Notes: generated by a model not told the origin, from the letters alone. A stretch of DNA of 64,000 nucleotides from Sthenelais limicola (GCA_942159475.1 OW804102.1:24928684-24992683), one strand, 5' to 3'. Shown: positions 43,474 to 55,374, counted from the first letter of the stretch. Made by a program: numbers and translations.

Positions 43474-44004
43474 TTCATTCTTGAAGTAACTTGTGCCTTT
43501 TGTCAGAATGTTGTAGAAGATGGACAGAGCCCATCAGTAGTATGATATTAGCCTAATGATGCAAGGCAAATTGAATGTTCTCGTCTGATGTGACTTAACA
43601 AAACATTTTTGTCAATCGTGAAGTATCTTTTCGTCCTCGCTCAATGGACAAGATGTCAGCTTTTGAGAGGATCGTCTGAGCTTTCTCTGTCAGCTGATGC
43701 AGTAAATGCGTGGGACGTCAGTCCACACAGCTACTGTTACAGCAAATAAGTGTACAGCGTTGCCGAACCGACAGATAAGGTAAGACATTTAACACTTTCC
43801 AGCATTGGCAAATGGGCGGCCTGGGCACTAACTTAAATTAACCAGACGTGCTTTCAATAATTTATACATTCTTCTACATTCAAACTTGCACATTCAAACT
43901 TATACAACTTGCACATTCAAAGAAATCCAAGTAGCCCCTAAGTTTACTGAGTCATTCACAACATTGCGAAAGGACACAATAAAAAAAACCTCTAATCTGA
44001 GTCA
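43474..44004. other. Unique stretch with a short local duplicate
   Basis: ACAGCAAATAAGTG at about 43739 recurs as ATAGCAAATAAGTG at about 44161. AGATAAGGTAAGAC near 43772 could be a splice donor, but no open frame leads into it. Confidence 0.35.
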
Positions 44005-44140
44005 GATATCACCGGAAATGGTTTACAGCGGAAGTTGTTGAAATATCGAAGCAAGTCACGTGACCGTCAGGACGTTATATGACGAGAGAGTGCGAGATGT
44101 AAACAGCGGAGGCCGCGTTTCTGCTATTGTCATTTGGTGT
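44005..44140. promoter_or_regulatory. ETS/E-box promoter-like element
   Basis: ACCGGAAAT (44011) and GCGGAAGTTG (44029) are ETS-type sites. GTCACGTGAC (44055) is an E-box palindrome, and GGAGGCCGCG follows. No GCAGACGAC copy here. This resembles housekeeping promoter composition. Confidence 0.45.
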
Positions 44141-44264
44141 CCGCCGTCTCGGTTATTGTTATAGCAAATAAGTGCAGATGGGTCTGCCAGAAGTATGTCA
44201 TGAAAAGGCCATTAATTTCACCCGTTATGGCGCTATAGCGGGTTTGTATAGGCCCCCATCTGGT

Positions 44265-44621
44265 AAAGCTGCACTCTCAGTTAACATTGGTCAAAACTAA
44301 AGATTTTTCTACTATTTTTGGTCCATTCTTTTCCTGATCTTGTGAAAGCCATTTGACCTAAGTGTTGTAAGATTTTGTTCCTGGTTGACAGGGCTTCATA
44401 AAAATACACATTACATTTTGTATTTTGGAGAACCCGCTGAGATCCTTCTCTGTGGTGGCTCATTTATTATCCTCACCCGCAGCCGGCCGCTTTCTCTCAG
44501 CTTCAAATTCTTGCATGAACATAAAACAGAAGCAGAATATTGTTGAATGCAGCCTTGTAAGTCATAATATGAGTAAATTTGATGAGGCTTTGTTTGTCTC
44601 AATAGCTGAGATAACAGCTTT
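44265..44621 (-). mobile_element. MITE family A, full-length copy A8
   Basis: 357 bp, reverse orientation. AAAGCTGCACTCTCAGTTAA lies at the left and GCTGAGATAACAGCTTT at the right. The interior shows TTTATTATCCTCACCCGCAG, the complement of the family hallmark. It is flanked by T/A, consistent with a TA target. Confidence 0.88.
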
Positions 44622-44639
44622 AAAATCTCAGCTCTCCCA

Positions 44640-44703
44640 CGCTTGATATAAGCATCAATGTGTTGATAAGGGCGTAAAGCAACCAATCTCACTCACTCAC
44701 TCA
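44640..44703 (+). mobile_element. MITE family F fragment F2
   Basis: CTTGATATAAGCATCAATGTG, then TTGATAAGGGCGTAAAGCAACC and AATCTCACTCACTCAC, as at 20470-20530. Lies 20 bp after A8. Confidence 0.7.
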
Positions 44704-45149
44704 TATCCCAAAACTGAAGCAGATGTGCCAGCGATTGTGCACATCCTTGGGTCAGAATGTGGGCAATGGCGATCCCCCTATCGCTGCCCATTACCTCGGG
44801 AAGAAGCATCAACATGGTGACTTAAAGCTGGCCCCCTTTCTAAACACCATGGTAAATATATAGCATGACTAAGCCAAAATGTATCGATTTTCTGGAATGC
44901 ATCTGTCAAACCATCTCATCCCACGAGTACAATGAAATAAAATCTAGACTCCATTTTCATCCCGAATGATGATGATGGCTGTTGGCGAAGATAGATATTT
45001 CCAACCAGAAAACATGGGAGGAGGGTTGGGGAGGAGGAGGAGAAGTGGGAACGCTGAATAGCTTTGCTATCATCGGGTTGTTTCGTCCAATTTCCTACAG
45101 GTTTACATAGGACGAAATCTGGGTCTCGTCTCTACAATTGATCCGCCAT
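44704..45149. other. Unique stretch, no gene seen
   Basis: No supported feature. A GGAGGAGGAG run lies at about 45030. Confidence 0.3.
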
Positions 45150-45210
45150 TTTGTACGTGAAACTAAGCAGCGTGGTCTAGCAGCCAAGAAGCAGACGACA
45201 ACGCTCTGAT
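45150..45210 (+). promoter_or_regulatory. GCAGACGAC element at 45.2 kb
   Basis: GATCCGCCATTTTGTACGTG (YY1-like CCATTTT and a TACGTG box) is followed by GCAGACGACAACG at 45191. Confidence 0.45.
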
Positions 45211-46025
45211 TGTGGTATTCATACGCCCTGCCAAAGTAAGGCCTTCTCACTCCCCACCGGAAATGAAGGCGCAGGGGAAAGTGTGACGGCTAGCTAAAGT
45301 TTTGACACATTTCGATGGAAGATTTTCATAGTTGAGTAACAACTAATAGCTTCATCAAAATGACTTCGTCCCTTTCGGGAGGATTTTGGCTCTTTAGATA
45401 TGTTTTATATGTGATAAATACCGGTATTCAAAGGTGAAATACGAAACCATTCATCCTTTTAAAAAATGCAGGACTAATGAATAATGTATCATCATCTTGA
45501 TCTTTAAGCGGCATGAAGTGATGGGAAGTCAGAGGGTAGGTATGTCAAACCTAAATTATCCATATATGTGCTCCAATGTAAATGTGTATTCATTTTCTCA
45601 TCCAGAAAACTGAAATAAAATAGTGTTGGCCTTTGCTCAACGCCATCACATTGCAGGTATCAGGTAAAATGGCTATCTGATGTTCAATCTGCTCCTGGAT
45701 TCTTTTTCTTTTTTTAAGCAGGAGATCGGTTCTGGATAAGAGTAGGATGGAATGAAAAGAGCATATTGCGCATTCAAGTGATAGACCTTTCATATTAAAG
45801 GTCGATACAACAACCTATTATCTCTGTATGAACTCATAGAAAGAAGAGAAAGAAGAGAAAGAAGAGAAATCCCAATCATACATTTGGATCCGGTGCAACG
45901 TTTTCACCATGATTGATAGCCCAAGGTATGACTATGTACATATGTTTGTACCAGACTAGATCTAAATCCATCCCAGCATAGACTGCAACAGGCATGAGTA
46001 TGACTCTTTCTGCATCTGAAGGCAT
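45211..46025. other. Unique stretch with minor repeats
   Basis: GAAAGAAGA is repeated three times at about 45840-45868. A family B scrap (ATCCATCCCAGCATAGACTG) lies at about 45967-45987. No gene seen. Confidence 0.35.
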
Positions 46026-46126
46026 CTGAATAAACATATTTTAAAACTAAAAAGGTTCACATATAAAATGTGTAACAAATGGCTGCACAGAGTAGCAGAC
46101 GACAGTTTTCTAAAAAGCGCGCGAAA
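46026..46126 (+). repeat. Duplicated 100-bp segment with intact GCAGACGAC, copy 2
   Basis: Partner of 43374-43473. It carries GCAGACGACAGTTTTC at 46095 and AAAAAGCGCGCGAAAA (E2F-like). The core motif and the GCGCGCGAA block are well preserved while the flanks differ, which could mean selection or recent duplication. Confidence 0.75.
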
Positions 46127-47855
46127 AGGGAATTACATGTGAAAAATTAAACTTTGATAGACGTGTACACATTTCTACACCAAGCCTTGAATGTGAACAC
46201 TGATCTCCGTTGGTATACATTCTCAGTTAGTATACCAGCCTCTCTACCCAAATAACACAACACAAACCATACACATACACTATTCCTTCCCCTCCTTTGC
46301 CCCCTCCTACAGCCTATTATTATATATACATAAATGGGATATTATAAAGGTTTTACGACGCTGCTAACGTTGCATATTCATTCGGCAACCGGCCTTCACT
46401 AGATGCAAAGGCCATTAAACCTGCATATAAACACATATGGGGAATTTATTCAATGTTTTTCCAAGCATCTACAGCCGCTCAAACTTGCCCTATTCAATGA
46501 AACCAATTTTCCAGTCACATAAATTTCCCAGCTGGAGGAAAAAGTGGTTAATGGAGAAGGAGGTGCTCTCCTCCGCTCCTCCTGCTCCTACCTCCTCTAC
46601 TGGTATTGGTCCAGTGCTGGAGGAGGATAGCACCAGAGGAACAGGAGGAATGCTGCCTCTTAAAGTTTCATTTTCAGACAATTTGACATAAAACATTTTC
46701 CTAATATTACTTCATTAACATTAGCACTCTATACGGGAAAATTCAACTACTGGAAATTGACCACCCAAAAAATAATTTACTCCGTTTTTTTTATGAATTC
46801 GTGAATTGCTCTCAAATCTTTTTTTTTTTATTTTATTATTTCTTTTTAAATTTGTTGTTTCTTGTTTATCAGTTTATTCAACGAGGCCCTATATAGATGC
46901 GTTCCAACATCAGCTTAGCTTCACTTGTATTAAGTTGTGCTCTAGTACTGTATTTCTACCAGAAATTTGGGAGTAACATGAGTAACGTGTTTTCTTCTTT
47001 ATATGTATACATCTATATATATGCAGTGCTATCCTTACATTGTCAGTTCCATCAAGGATTCCCTATGTCTGAAATAGTTTTTCTTTTGTAACATATTATT
47101 TTATTGACCATATATATATGCACTTATCGAAAGACTTGTGAACACTTTGAGTCCCCACCATGGACATCATGGACATCATTGACATATGAAACACCTTTGT
47201 TTATGTTATCTCCTGATTACAATTAATTCATTTCTTTCTCGTATATGTATTTATAAACTTTCTCTTGATATAAAACATTGTTTGGCAACGCAGGAACAGA
47301 ACCATTGAATGGTTTTGCGTCTTTTTCTAAATGACTGTTAAATTGTGGCCAATAATTATTGGAAGAAACAGCATAACCTCGGTCATTCATGATCGCAGCT
47401 GTTACACATTTGCCAGGACAGCTTCTTTAAGACATGGCGCACAGTATACGCTTAGGGTAATGACTGCCTTGCCAAGCCATTTGTGCCCACTGCAGTCATT
47501 ACAGTTCACACTTTGCCAATTTTTCAATTCTCCAGGTCTCTCTCCGAGCCATATATTGAGAGGGAATCGGGAAAATGGGGAGAATGATAAGTGAAGAAAA
47601 GAGAAATACATCTCTGAATTAAGGAACGAGTGCTTTGGGAAAGCATTGCTCTTATTCGCACAGTGTGGAAACTAAGAGGCAGAGATTCATACAGAATGGA
47701 AATCATTTAAACTGCCACAGTCAATGACCTGTCTAGGAAAGGGGGGATAATTCATAGAATCCTATATTCAATTATTAATGATAGCATCGGGATGCATGTT
47801 TTTCCATATTTAATGTGATTATACAGCAAATGCCATTTATTTGCAAAGGCAGAGA
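46127..47855. other. 1.7 kb without supported gene
   Basis: An 84-codon plus-strand frame at 46437-46691 has mixed composition, but no homology is recognisable and there is no splice context. Long T and A runs lie at about 46819-46870. Confidence 0.4.
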
Positions 47856-48171
47856 AATAGGGGATTTGCATGTGCCACTGCGGATGTATGTGCATCCTGG
47901 GATGGATTCTGATGAAATCTGACATATATACAAATATATGATCAGATTTTTATTGAAAATTGTAAGGATGATTTCGCCAATATAGCTGTTATAACTATGA
48001 TCTATGAAAACCAAATTCATGATTGGAAAGATGGGGACTTGTGACATTAAAGCATTGATAAATATTCCATGCTGAACATGGCATGTTTTCACTAGATTTC
48101 ATACTGTACCACTAGTCCCATAATTCAATGCGAATCAAGATTTAAAATGGCGGCTATCCAAATCCCCTATT
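47856..48171 (+). mobile_element. MITE family B, full-length copy B5
   Basis: 316 bp. AATAGGGGATTTGCATG at the left pairs with ATCCAAATCCCCTATT at the right. Inside, GGATGGATTCTGATGAAATC lies near the left and AAAATGGCGGCTATCC near the right; the latter is YY1-like and belongs to the element. Confidence 0.88.
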
Positions 48172-48602
48172 GGAGCGTTGAAATACATCCTAGAGCTTCT
48201 ATGACGTCCTTTTGTCCATATTCAGAAATGGACATACATGTTTAATGGATGTCTAAGGCAAAGAGTAGGAGAATGGGTATAAGGAGACACTTAGATAATA
48301 CGATACAGCAACTCTGAAGGATGGAAAGCTGGAGGTGAAGTAAGAGATTATATTATTTTGTATTTAAGTTTAAGCGGCAAATTGTTATTAAACTTGCTTT
48401 AAAACCAAACCGATTGTAAGAAGAGAATTTAATCTGTACAATTGTCATACAATGTTGTAAACGCGCCTTTCCAATGCACGACATTGCAAGAAAGCATTTG
48501 AGGTTGGCAGCTTTAGCATTTTTCCAAAAATATTCTCAAGCTAAACTAAACAGTCCAGACAGACCCATCAGATATGATAATAATGGTATGTCAGTAATTT
48601 GA
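48172..48602. other. Unique stretch, no gene seen
   Basis: No supported feature. Confidence 0.3.
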
Positions 48603-48763
48603 CGCCTACTTCGCTAGTTGGATTCATGGCCTAAGACTAGGCATTCTTATGGGATTATAATGACATTTTGCGGTCATAATATAATTATAATGGCACTTTG
48701 CGGTTTGAGGCGACAGACTTTCCTTCTGCTTGAACAGACTCTCTCATCTCTGGTCCTAGACTT
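48603..48763 (-). mobile_element. MITE family E, reverse copy E3
   Basis: CTTATGGGATTATAATGACATT, TGGCACTTTGCGGTTTGAG and TGGTCCTAGACTTT are complements of E1 blocks. Confidence 0.72.
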
Positions 48764-49109
48764 TAAATTTGTAAGTAGCCAAACCGAAGCTATAAAATGA
48801 ATAGAGTGAGCCACCAGCTTACCAGAGACTCTATCTCTGTGTCCATGGTGGATAGCACAGTGCTAGAGTTACTGAGTAATTCAGTATAATGAAACTTAAT
48901 TGTATCACACGTATCTAGTGTCAGATGATTTAGCACTATTGGAGGGCTTCTACATCTGATAGGCTGGGTATCTGGGAAGAGCAACTCTTATTTAATGCAG
49001 TGTAGAAAGGATGGAAGGTATATATTATGTAGCATATACTAGATAGGCAGAGTTATTGGCTACATATAGATAGGCTGGGGTTGAGTAGGGGAGGTGCGGG
49101 GTGGGTGGG
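48764..49109. other. Unique stretch, no gene seen
   Basis: No supported feature. Confidence 0.3.
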
Positions 49110-49215
49110 TGGGCATATAATGGATGGAGTGAGTAAGATTGGTTGCTTTACGCCCTTATCAACACATTTAATATGGTTATATCAAGGGCGGGAGAGCTGA
49201 GAGGGGGGCAGTTTA
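49110..49215 (-). mobile_element. MITE family F fragment F3
   Basis: GATTGGTTGCTTTACGCCC, then TTATCAACACATTTAATATGG and ATATCAAGGGCGGGAGAGC, the complement of the inner part of F1. Confidence 0.72.
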
Positions 49216-50240
49216 TCATCATAGCCAGGAAATAGATATGGAGAAGAAGGGAGTGAGAGACAGAAAAAAAGAGACAGAAAGGCACTTTAAGTTCTTACCC
49301 AGGACCAGTATTATTATGGAGATACCAATATGAAGATGGATGCTTGAATGAAAAGATCCAGGAAGAGGATTTAAAAAGTATGTGAAATAGTTGGATGACT
49401 AGGATTGTAGGTTCGTGTTAGAGAATTATGTCGGGCCTCATTTTCTGTAGATCCGTTATTCCATGTGTTACGTCATGGAACAATGCAACCTATTAGTTAA
49501 TACAGTTGCAAGAATAATCAATGTCCCATCAATATATCATCAATGTAAAAAGTCATGATTCAAACAAATAACTGTTGAAACTAATTAGTGATTGCAGGTT
49601 TGCTGCAAGCTGCATTATGTCATGGCCTGCATAATTGTATACTCATTTCTCTCTAACATTTAGACACACCTACATATGTACTCCCTCGAATAATAATTGA
49701 ATCTTTGTATTTTTGCCTTGAGCACTGTGAGAATATCACTGTAACATCGAAACCAGTCTCAATAAAATTTCTTTTAAAAAAAGCCATGTAATAAAACAAT
49801 CCATGAAATCATTTGGAGCAAGATTTCATGGATTCTCCAATTCATCTCACCCTTATACTGAAGAGAAATGAAAATCTAAATAGCATCACAAAGAATATAG
49901 AAGAATGAGTGGGAGAAAGATTTACATATTCTACCATCAATCTTCCTCTCAATGTGTTCATTTACTATTAGCTCTCATGTTTGATTCAGGCCTGTATGAG
50001 GAGAGCAATTGATGGCGGTGCGAAAAGAAGTATCTATCCATGATATAATATTTAAAGCTCTATCAGTCGGTGCTGTAATGACTTGTCTCTGGGGAAACCC
50101 CCTATATGGTTATAGTGTGGATGGGCAGTGTGGTTTTTAAGCTATAACCATCGGTCGGCATTCGAGGAGGTGGAGGACGAGAAGCAGAAGAGGAATAGGA
50201 GCAAGGGTGGAAACAGAAGGATATATGATGAGTAAACATT
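49216..50240. other. 1 kb without supported features
   Basis: AT-rich. A palindromic pair (CATGAAATC / GATTTCATG) lies at about 49803-49830. No gene seen. Confidence 0.35.
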
Positions 50241-50457
50241 AAAGCTGAATTCTCAGTTAACGTGGATGAAATTTTAAGATTTTCTACACTTTGTTCGACT
50301 GTTTCCAACCTATCTAAAAGTCATTTGACCATATTTTTGCAGGATCTTGCCATGTTGATTATATTTTGTTGCGTTAATCATAAATATCCACTATTTAAAT
50401 TTTGGCGGCTCACCAAAATACTTCGTTGCAGTAGATAGCCTTATTATCGCTCACCAG
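50241..50457 (-). mobile_element. MITE family A copy A9, truncated
   Basis: AAAGCTGAATTCTCAGTTAA is followed by AAGTCATTTGACCATATTTT, ending at CTTATTATCGCTCACC. There the family sequence is replaced by a C-rich run (CCCCCTCCCC, 50460-50500). Confidence 0.8.
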
Positions 50458-51059
50458 CCCCCAACACCCCCTCCCCTCTCCTCCCCTCCCCCCAACACAT
50501 GAACCTCCACCTCCCACCACCAGGGCAACATTTACTAGCGACAGTGGCTCCACCACCCGGATACTCTGAGTTTATGCTCTACATTTGTCTTAGAACAGGA
50601 AATAGAGCCCGGATGTAGAAGTTCCTGCCTCCATGGGATTGTTGGCTCAGAGAAAGTGATGCAAGGAGGAAGGGATAGAGGAATCCTACATACATATACA
50701 TACCGTGCCTAGCCAGCACCTGTAAATTATGCAGGGTTGCTATAAATGAGTCTTTTCCTTGAGTCGAGGTGTGTTTTTCTTTCCATTGCTACAGTCTCGA
50801 CTGTGAGAAGTGCTATATAAATACTGTATGTACATATGTATATACTACATGAGAAATGTGCATTCACCTATTGCATCTCTCACTCTGTTCTCACAGCAAA
50901 TTTTATGAATGTAAATCTGCAAATATTGCCTTGCTAAACTGAGCAGTTCGTTGTTAAAGTCTGAACTAAAGTCATTTACAATAGCTGAATTTCATTGCAT
51001 GTGCCCGTGTAAATAACTTGAATTATTGTAAATGTTCCAACATATCATCTTGCTTTGCA
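50458..51059. other. C-rich run then unique stretch
   Basis: A C-rich low-complexity run lies at about 50458-50500. The remainder shows no supported feature. Confidence 0.35.
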
Positions 51060-51290
51060 AGGAAGCTTTTATATTTTATCCTTTACATTTGAAGGTTATC
51101 TGATCAAAATCGTGGAAGCTTTTACCTTGATTTTATTTTAATGTTGGTTATTGCTGCAGGCTTTAAAAACGCCATTCATATCATTTCCGTGGCCCGCCAA
51201 AATCCTTCGCTGCACTGGATTTACTAATAGTTAATGCCTCCCAGCAAGCGTTTACTTTTAACCTTCTTTTGACTTCAAATTCGTGTATGC
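51060..51290 (-). mobile_element. MITE family A, old copy A10
   Basis: Blocks AAAACGCCATTCATATC, GGCCCGCCAAAATCCTTCG and TTTGACTTCAAATTCGTG follow the family order. The copy is interrupted by family C immediately to the right, so it is older than that insertion. Confidence 0.6.
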
Positions 51291-51294
51291 ATAT

Positions 51295-51529
51295 GGGTCA
51301 GATTTTCAGAAAATGTACAATTCTCACCTGTACACATTTAGTAAAATCTTCAAAATTAGGCTGCAATTTGGTCAATACTAGATCAATTCGGGTATATTTG
51401 GCATTGCATTGATTCTAGCAATCTATTTGGTTAGGTTGAACTGTATTTTGAACTTTATTTTCGTCTGACATTTGGGTTATTTGAGAGGATTGGTGAAGAT
51501 GAATTGTACATTTTCTGAAAATCTGACCC
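51295..51529 (-). mobile_element. MITE family C, best full-length copy C2
   Basis: 235 bp with 27-28 bp near-perfect inverted ends starting GGGTCAGATTTTCAGAAAA. Flanks ATAT and ATAT could be the target duplication. It sits within or at the edge of A10. Confidence 0.9.
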
Positions 51530-52439
51530 ATATATAACAGCATCGAAAAGGTCAAACAATAAGTAAAATAGTTAGGATGTTCTCTGTTGTACTAGCTTTG
51601 TAGCCACATTCCTGGACTCCCCCTTTAAATAATTTCCAGAAGTTTCCACACGCGAATACTTGTCTTAGCCTCCATAAAACACAACAAGTCCCTGGTATAC
51701 AATCTATATTTGACCTTCAGATGACCTTGCTCCTGCAAGCATCTATATAGGTGACCGGTTCACGGTCATTCGCCTCCAGTTTTATATATTCATCTTCTAA
51801 TATGGCCGTCAAGGGAAATACTGCTTGGCGATGGGTTAAAAGAGAGGATAATGTTGGACGAGGTGGATATTGTATTTTATGCAGGCGTCTCCCATTTCAT
51901 CCTACCATAGTGTAACTACATACTATCCTTGAGATTATATAGGCAAGACCTAGTTCACGAAAACATGGCTGTTTTGGTTTTACACCCCCTGAGATGAAAG
52001 ATAAATAGATCTACTACCACAGGAGCTAGTCTAAGCCAGAGAGGGGGACTAAAAGGCCTGGCAAAACTTAAGACAGGAAGATAGAGGATATTTTAGCATA
52101 GTTTTAGATTTAATTTATTTTGAGATGTATATCAGATGCCATTGAGAACTTCAATAAGATAGGGAGCAACATTTTGATTTGGTCAGGGCCTTGAAAATTT
52201 AATCATAGATTTAATATTGCCCATATGTCGCTCACTTTAGCATACTTACATAGTAAGCAATAGTCGGCATTGTCAGTTGACTTTCACGATAATACTTCTC
52301 TAATATAATTATCCCCAAAAGAAAAACAAATTGGATATTTAAGTAGTGGAAGTAGTAGAATTACACAGGAAATATATGCCCCAATCCAGTAACTACCGTT
52401 CCCTGCAGGGCACATTGGGAGATTTTCTACTTCGATAAT
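51530..52439. other. 0.9 kb without supported features
   Basis: No gene seen. A short CCATGGC-free unique sequence with no repeat family recognised. Confidence 0.35.
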
Positions 52440-52675
52440 TCTCCTGAAATGTATCCGTCTGAAATAGCCTCAAAACACATTTTCGCGACGCATTTTCAGA
52501 TATTCCTCTCATCAAATGTGCGAGAAACTGACATTTATAGTAGACTTTAAAGTTGGAACTGTGTCTCCCCATTGGAGGTCTGCTGTTCAGGCCTGCGGAT
52601 GGGAGCAGACGACTTTTATCCTGGGGAAGGTTAGCAGACGACAATGACAATGCACAAATGTCGTCTGCCTTTGTA
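52440..52675. promoter_or_regulatory. Triple GCAGACGAC cluster
   Basis: Three exact copies: plus at 52605 and 52634, minus at 52660. The last two form an inverted pair (GCAGACGACA...TGTCGTCTGC) with a 15-bp spacer. Further left are TTCGCGACGCATTTTC and CCCCATTGGAGGTC. This is the highest motif density in the window. Confidence 0.55.
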
Positions 52676-53311
52676 AGATGCGGACACCTTTTTGAATTAT
52701 GGCTCTTTACCCCTTGGCTAATATCGTTTTAAATGTATGTATATATTTGAGTACTTTTAAACTATGGAATCTACCTACAGATTTGTATGTTTGTATCCGA
52801 AGATGTACTAATATGTAGCCTTAGGATATGTGGCATTCTTAATGGTAAATTTATTTAGACATTTCTCATTCTTTAGTTCCACAGTAAATGCATATCTCAG
52901 TTTCTGTTGCCAAAGGGTCCAAAAGGTGTTTGGAAATCACTCTAAATATTCAAAATGGATAATATCATCAAAGATCAAGGCCATATCAGAACTTCCCCTT
53001 TTCCATCCGACGGGCGGAATAATCGTCTGGGTGGGACAGGGCCTTTATATATGGACATTGAGCTAATCAACCCATATATATACACCTTGCATGCTATCTA
53101 AATCTCAGTAGGTATAAACCAATGGGAAATCACAACCCATCACTATAGCCATTGCCACTGCACACAAAGCAGAAATGAATGTGGAATGAGAGGGCTTATA
53201 AATGTCTACTCAGCACTGATGATTTGGGCTGGCATTAAAACAAGCTGGAAGACACTGGCGGACGTAGACCCTAAACCCGGAAGCAATAGAACTAGCTTTT
53301 TCCGTTTTACG
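52676..53311. other. Unique stretch, no gene seen
   Basis: No supported feature. Confidence 0.3.
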
Positions 53312-53362
53312 ACACCGGCAGGACCATCATTTTACGACATTGGACCATTATTTTACGACATT
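53312..53362. repeat. Short tandem TTTTACGACA repeat
   Basis: TTTTACGACAYYGG units at about 53314, 53331 and 53352, separated by ACCATCA/ACCATTA. Confidence 0.7.
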
Positions 53363-54270
53363 GATGTGGGGCTCTGGTATAAAAGATGGTCGGTCGTGGG
53401 GTGAGGTATCCATAATACTTAGCCTTGCCTTGTTTAGTTTATGTTGCCTGGTTTATACATTTTTATATATTCCATGTCTTTTTTATATTCTTATTGCCAT
53501 AATATAAAAGAACAGTTTCATTTAAGCCCCATGGATATTTTCATGAAGAAAACTTATTTTATTTAACATCGCAGTATAGTTTCTGCATGTATCTCTCTAC
53601 AAGTTTTACAATGACGAGAAGAAGAACAAATAAATCTATTCCTAAGTTCATTATCACCATGGATGTTCCATGAGAATCCCCTTCTTTGTTCTTATATCGT
53701 TATATCTCATTTTCTCTTATCTTGTCACAAGCTTCAGAATAAGAAAGGAGTGCACAAGCGATATGAGGTTTCTTTTCTATAATACAGATTCCTAAAAGAC
53801 ATCAATATCATTTCACTGACATATATCTACAGGGCTTCCGAGGAAGATAAATTTAGATCATATATATCTTCCTTGAAACCGCTGTGGATATAATATGTTA
53901 GAGCTTGCATGTGTAACACAATATGTAAAGTATGTAAGAAGACTTCACAATGTTAGAAGCCATCTGTTGTTAAGTTTGAAAATACCGTGGGGGAAGAGGG
54001 AATCACAATTAGTGACAATCGAAATAATCACCATTAGAATTATCGTTAATACATTGAAGCTATAGGTATGTATGCACAAACAAAAATATTCACAATGCAA
54101 TGCAATGCAAGTTTGTGGATTCATATTAAAACATCATACATATGTATGCCAACATACATATGCAAAACAAAAACGAAGATGAAATCATTTTTATTAAGAT
54201 GTTTTACCCTTTCAGTCCCAAACAATGATGCCTTTGTACGCTTATGCACAAGGGGCCTAACCATCGCTCT
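53363..54270. other. 0.9 kb AT-rich unique stretch
   Basis: No supported feature. Confidence 0.35.
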
Positions 54271-54350
54271 AACCCCCTCCCCCTCCTCCCCCTCCTCCTC
54301 CCCCTCCCCCCACCAACCCCCTCCCCCCATATCTCTGTCTCTCCCCTACA
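54271..54350. repeat. C-rich low-complexity tract
   Basis: CCCCCTCCCC and CCTCCTCC runs. Overlapping Gly/Glu or Pro/Ser frames are artefacts. Confidence 0.85.
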
Positions 54351-54589
54351 AGGCTTGAAGGATGGTTTTAAAATGTCAAGTGTTATCACGCTGGTCATGA
54401 TAATGGGATGCGCGAACTTTTAATCCAGGTCACGAGCAATAAAGCTTTTATGTATTATTAGAATCCATGGCCACCTAAATCCTGCTGACTCGGTGCTTTT
54501 CCGGCTCTATGCAGGAGGGAGAGAAGGGGGTGAATGGGGCAGACTATAGGCAGTATAGCTCTATTGAAGGGAAGGGTAAAACATATTGA
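54351..54589. other. Unique stretch
   Basis: No supported feature. Confidence 0.3.
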
Positions 54590-54885
54590 GTTAAGTCGTC
54601 AGAGTATATGTCAGAATTGATATCTTTGAAGCGTTTTATTCATAATATATCTGTGTGGAATTTTTTTCATTTTTAGGAAATGTTTTCATTGTTTGTAGCA
54701 TAAATACATTTACTAAATTTCAAGACAGTATATCAAATATATCCATGCATATCTAAGGTCATCGTATAGAGTATATTTAGCTACTTTACTAGTCAATGCC
54801 CACGCAATATAGAAATACTTATGAGATGTCCTACAGTTTACCATCATTGGAATCAGCTTGATCTCATCTTTACAAATATAATGAT
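54590..54885 (+). repeat. Dispersed repeat family J, copy J2
   Basis: Partner of 17030-17340, with the block correspondence described there. The order of all blocks is preserved over about 300 bp despite heavy divergence. Confidence 0.6.
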
Positions 54886-55242
54886 ATCTCAAAATTCATT
54901 TTTAACGACTTGCGATTCATTTTTCCTGGAACAAATCACATATAAACTTTGCCCCCCCCCCTCCCAGGCCTCTTCCCTTTGTTAAGAAAAGTCAGTGGTC
55001 AGTAGGAGCAGGCAGACATGGGAGGGTAATGGTGAGTGTCATTGCAGGACACCAGTAGCCATCATGCTGGCTATAACTCATGAAATACTATTATCACTCA
55101 GCTTTTCATGCCAACCTATGAGATGGCCAGGCCCTGCACCATTTATTATTTGTGAGGCAAAATTGGGGAGCAAGAAATCTCTTCTGAGGTGATGACCAGG
55201 CGATTGTAAAGAATCATGAAGAGGGTGGGAGGGGGGACGTTT
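54886..55242. other. Unique stretch, no gene seen
   Basis: A run of 10 C lies at about 54952. Nothing else supported. Confidence 0.3.
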
Positions 55243-55374
55243 GAAGCTGTACTCTCGGTTAATATTGATACAAAACCTTTCTACTTTTTTCCATTCTTTG
55301 CCACTTCAGTCCTATAAGTCATTAAAGGAAGATTTGGTAAGACTGTGTTTGTTGTAATAGCAGAAAATGCAGCT
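55243..55374 (-). mobile_element. MITE family A, internally deleted copy A11
   Basis: GAAGCTGTACTCTCGGTTAA at the left and AATGCAGCTGT at the right, only 132 bp apart. The middle jumps from the CCATTCTTTGCC block to CAGTCCTATAAGTCATTA, so about 200 bp is missing. Confidence 0.78.

Noticed and set aside
43772..43785. Exon end with donor AGATAAGGTAAGAC
   Set aside because: No open reading frame or ATG leads into it in a credible way.
46437..46691. 84-codon frame with fairly balanced composition
   Set aside because: No recognisable domain, a partly repetitive CTCCTCC segment, no promoter or splice context, and an equally long frame on the other strand.
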